Shown: positions 62,627 through 64,000 of the stretch, one piece after another | How positions within the stretch are numbered: position 1 is the first letter of the stretch | How the letters are laid out: each line of letters starts with the position of its first letter | Assembly (NCBI GenBank): GCA_001898225.1 | Contig: MKTJ01000092.1 | Coordinates: forward strand, 81,107 to 145,106 | Source: Chloroflexi bacterium 54-19 | GTDB lineage: Bacteria > Chloroflexota > Chloroflexia > Chloroheliales > Chloroheliaceae | Length of the DNA: 64,000 bases | Reading direction: 5' to 3' | Position numbers and translations under genes: made by a program | Notes under the pieces: model-generated | Told to the model about the DNA's origin: nothing | What the model saw: only the letters and a program-made list of their open reading frames with translations | The model's database searches: none

Positions 62627-62823
62627 CCATCCTTAAAAAATAAACCGATATTACCGAAATTATTATAACACTCGCCTTCAATCGAGGGTTGGCCCGGCCT
62701 GGAATAAATTCGGACATATTCTTGATAAAATCTATCATGTTCTACTGGTCTCCTTATTGACAGGGTTAATTTAGCATGCAATATTTCCTGTAAATTTGTA
62801 AAGGAAAGTTTTTCAGGTGCAAT

Positions 62824-63009
62824 TTGGGGGGAAACTTTAACCTCACTCCCGCTAAACCGGCCTCGCTGACCCAGGAAGAAGAAGAAATCCTGGCGAAGGT
62901 GCTGGAAGCGGTCCGCCACATAAAATTCGGGTATATACAGATAACCATCCAGGATGGCCGGGTAGTCCAGATTGACCGTACCGAAAAGCAGCGCTTTACA
63001 GGCCGCTAA
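62824..63009 (+). CDS. DUF2292 (YezD-like) small protein
   Basis: A 61-aa protein. The EILAKVLEAVRHIKFGYIQITIQDGRVVQIDRTEKQRF core matches the DUF2292 family: a helix, then strands with a QDGRVVQI turn and ending TEKxRF. Family members are small, often near sulfur or molybdate genes, and of unknown function. The TTG at 62824 is the only in-frame start after the stop at 62791; AGG lies 6 nt upstream and AAGGAAAG further away. No sulfur genes are next to it. Confidence 0.75.
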   Translation: MGGNFNLTPAKPASLTQEEEEILAKVLEAVRHIKFGYIQITIQDGRVVQIDRTEKQRFTGR

Positions 63010-63133
63010 CTGGGTTCCTGGTTGTCGCTAAACCAGATTTAAGAAAAAGCGATAAATTTTGTGGACCTGCTATCAAGTCTTCCATCGTGTAAGAGCAGGA
63101 AATGGTGGGAGGATAGCCGATTGCGGGCCAGTT

Positions 63134-63190
63134 TAGCCGGGAAAGATGGAGTTGTCTAGTGCAACCTCAACAAGAATCCCGGCTATTTTT
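63134..63190 (+). terminator. Terminator downstream of the DUF2292 gene
   Basis: TAGCCGGGA (63134-63142) pairs perfectly with TCCCGGCTA (63177-63185), followed by TTTTT. An inner GAGTTG/CAACCTC stem adds to it. The interval 63010-63133 contains a CCTGCT/AGCAGG pairing (63066-63071 and 63094-63099 region) and no ORF. Confidence 0.75.
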
Positions 63191-63204
63191 GTGCAAGATG
63201 AGAA

Positions 63205-63233
63205 TTGACAACCCCTGATTCGTTTTGTACAAT
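63205..63233 (+). promoter_or_regulatory. Promoter of the TrmB-family gene
   Basis: Perfect TTGACA (63205-63210), a 17-nt spacer and TACAAT (63228-63233). It gives a leader of about 165 nt before the TTG start. Confidence 0.75.
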
Positions 63234-63406
63234 CAGTTTATCAAACTTTGATGCTACTTTAAGTAGCAACAATTTATCCCGACCTGGTTTCTAACACACG
63301 GCCAAATGCATAAATTCCTTGAAACGACACCTTTGGGGCTCGAAAACGGCTTCGTTTCTTTTATTAGGGTTGCTCTTTATTTCTTTGAATAGTTAAGGGT
63401 TAGGAT

Positions 63407-64000
63407 TTGGATAACTTCAATATTGAAATCGAGAGCGATACCGGGGACCTGAAAGGGTTCGGAAGGAACCCAGGTCAGTCTGACGGCCAGCCCGGTGACC
63501 AGTCAGTCAGCCAACCGACCGGGCAACCGGAAGGCATTGAGCCGGGTCTCTGGCAGAATTTGCTGGATATTGGCCTGACAGCCAGCGAAGCGAAAGTCTA
63601 TTTTTCGCTGGTAAATTACGGCAGCCTGACAGCGGTGGACGCCTGCAAACTTAGCGGGGTGCCCAGGGCAAAAATTTACGAGATTTTGATAAATCTCAGC
63701 GCCTACGGTCTTTGCTACGAAACATCGGGCAAGAAAAAGAAATACACGGCGGTCAACCCGAAAGAAGGGTTGCAGCGCAAGATAGAGACCGAACGGCGCG
63801 ACCTGGACGCCAAGGAAAAACTGGCCTTTGCTACCGGCGAAAAACTTTTGCCCCTCTACAAAAGCCTGGAAACCGCGCCAAGCCTTGTTACGACCAAAAT
63901 CCATTTTCTCAGCAACGCCGACCTGACGGCCAAGGTTTATCTGCGGTTGTTGCAGGAGGCCCGGCAGGAAATCGTGTTCCTGAGCAAGGCGCCCTACAAT
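63407..64000 (+). CDS. TrmB-family transcriptional regulator, 5' part
   Basis: 198 codons are visible; the gene runs past the window end. An N-terminal Gly/Gln/Pro-rich tail of about 45 residues precedes the winged helix: GLTASEAKVYFSLVNYG, then SGVPRAKIYEILINLSAYGL, the classic TrmB pattern. A coiled-coil-type Lys/Glu/Arg helix follows, then the start of a C-terminal effector domain (HFLSNADLTAKVYLRLLQEARQEIVFLS), PLD-like. TrmB proteins sense sugars or other small molecules. The TTG at 63407 is chosen because AAGGG lies 7 nt upstream and the preceding in-frame stop is at 63401. Confidence 0.85.
   Translation, partial: MDNFNIEIESDTGDLKGFGRNPGQSDGQPGDQSVSQPTGQPEGIEPGLWQNLLDIGLTASEAKVYFSLVNYGSLTAVDACKLSGVPRAKIYEILINLSAYGLCYETSGKKKKYTAVNPKEGLQRKIETERRDLDAKEKLAFATGEKLLPLYKSLETAPSLVTTKIHFLSNADLTAKVYLRLLQEARQEIVFLSKAPYN

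Noticed and set aside
1..64000. tRNA, rRNA, CRISPR array, insertion sequence or prophage
   Set aside because: No T-loop/anticodon pattern, no regularly spaced direct repeats, and no transposase, integrase or phage proteins were seen on either strand.

Overview
The window looks like chromosomal DNA from a member of the Chloroflexota. This is an inference from gene content and style: about 55 % GC in genes with AT-rich spacers, frequent GTG/TTG starts, Pro/Thr-rich (PTATPT-type) linkers on exported proteins, a TrmB-type regulator, ArgJ, a TIGR04076-like protein, and a long membrane-anchored WD40 protein. No tRNA, rRNA, CRISPR array, transposase or phage gene was found.

Layout. 1-1161: the 3' end of fabI and an enoyl-CoA hydratase. 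1629-2807: an OpgC-like membrane acyltransferase. 2808-3948: a gene-free 1.1 kb stretch with two apparent transcription units, a roughly 155-nt candidate small RNA and a roughly 520-nt structured leader. 3949-6676: a soluble PRC/MgtE-N/CBS protein followed by an Nramp-type transporter whose metal site looks like the Mg-transporting NRMT branch. 6731-9425: DHA2 drug exporter coupled to a zinc alcohol dehydrogenase. 9422-13675 (mostly minus): TIGR04076-like protein, flavin-binding PNPOx-like protein, ADP-ribosylglycohydrolase, ThuA, DUF1579. 13867-16106: aldo/keto reductase and a GH172/DUF2961 protein. 16163-19333 (minus): MoxR ATPase, HAD phosphatase, Obg. 19535-23948: SPFH protein, SixA-like phosphatase, D,D-carboxypeptidase and two small proteins. 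24159-28721: a sugar cluster (Gfo/Idh/MocA, GH36, PhyH, ThuA). 28981-37574: a putative immunity protein, PlsC, MnmG, a small membrane protein, ArgJ, a putative SUKH protein and an unrecognised helical-toroid-like protein. 37687-41091: membrane WD40 protein.

41841-51121 is the most distinctive multigene locus: a processive-type GT2 synthase, a one-polypeptide fusion of a multi-pass GT-C (GT39-like) transferase with a GH8 glycosidase domain, a Pro/Thr-rich anchored protein, a second GT-C protein with a beta-sandwich tail, a free membrane-anchored GH8 enzyme, and a DPM1-like polyprenyl-phosphate sugar transferase. It reads as a machine that makes, modifies and trims a surface polysaccharide. 51470-52447 is another Gfo/Idh/MocA oxidoreductase.

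52549-56178 encodes a 1209-aa protein whose N-terminus carries the LQR-x-GN-x-AV-LQR motif found on DUF4157/eCIS-associated proteins; no injection-system genes are present. 56825-62626 is a minus-strand set of response regulator, histidine kinase, ABC ATPase and a double-FtsX permease. The window ends with a DUF2292 small protein and the start of a TrmB regulator behind a near-consensus promoter.
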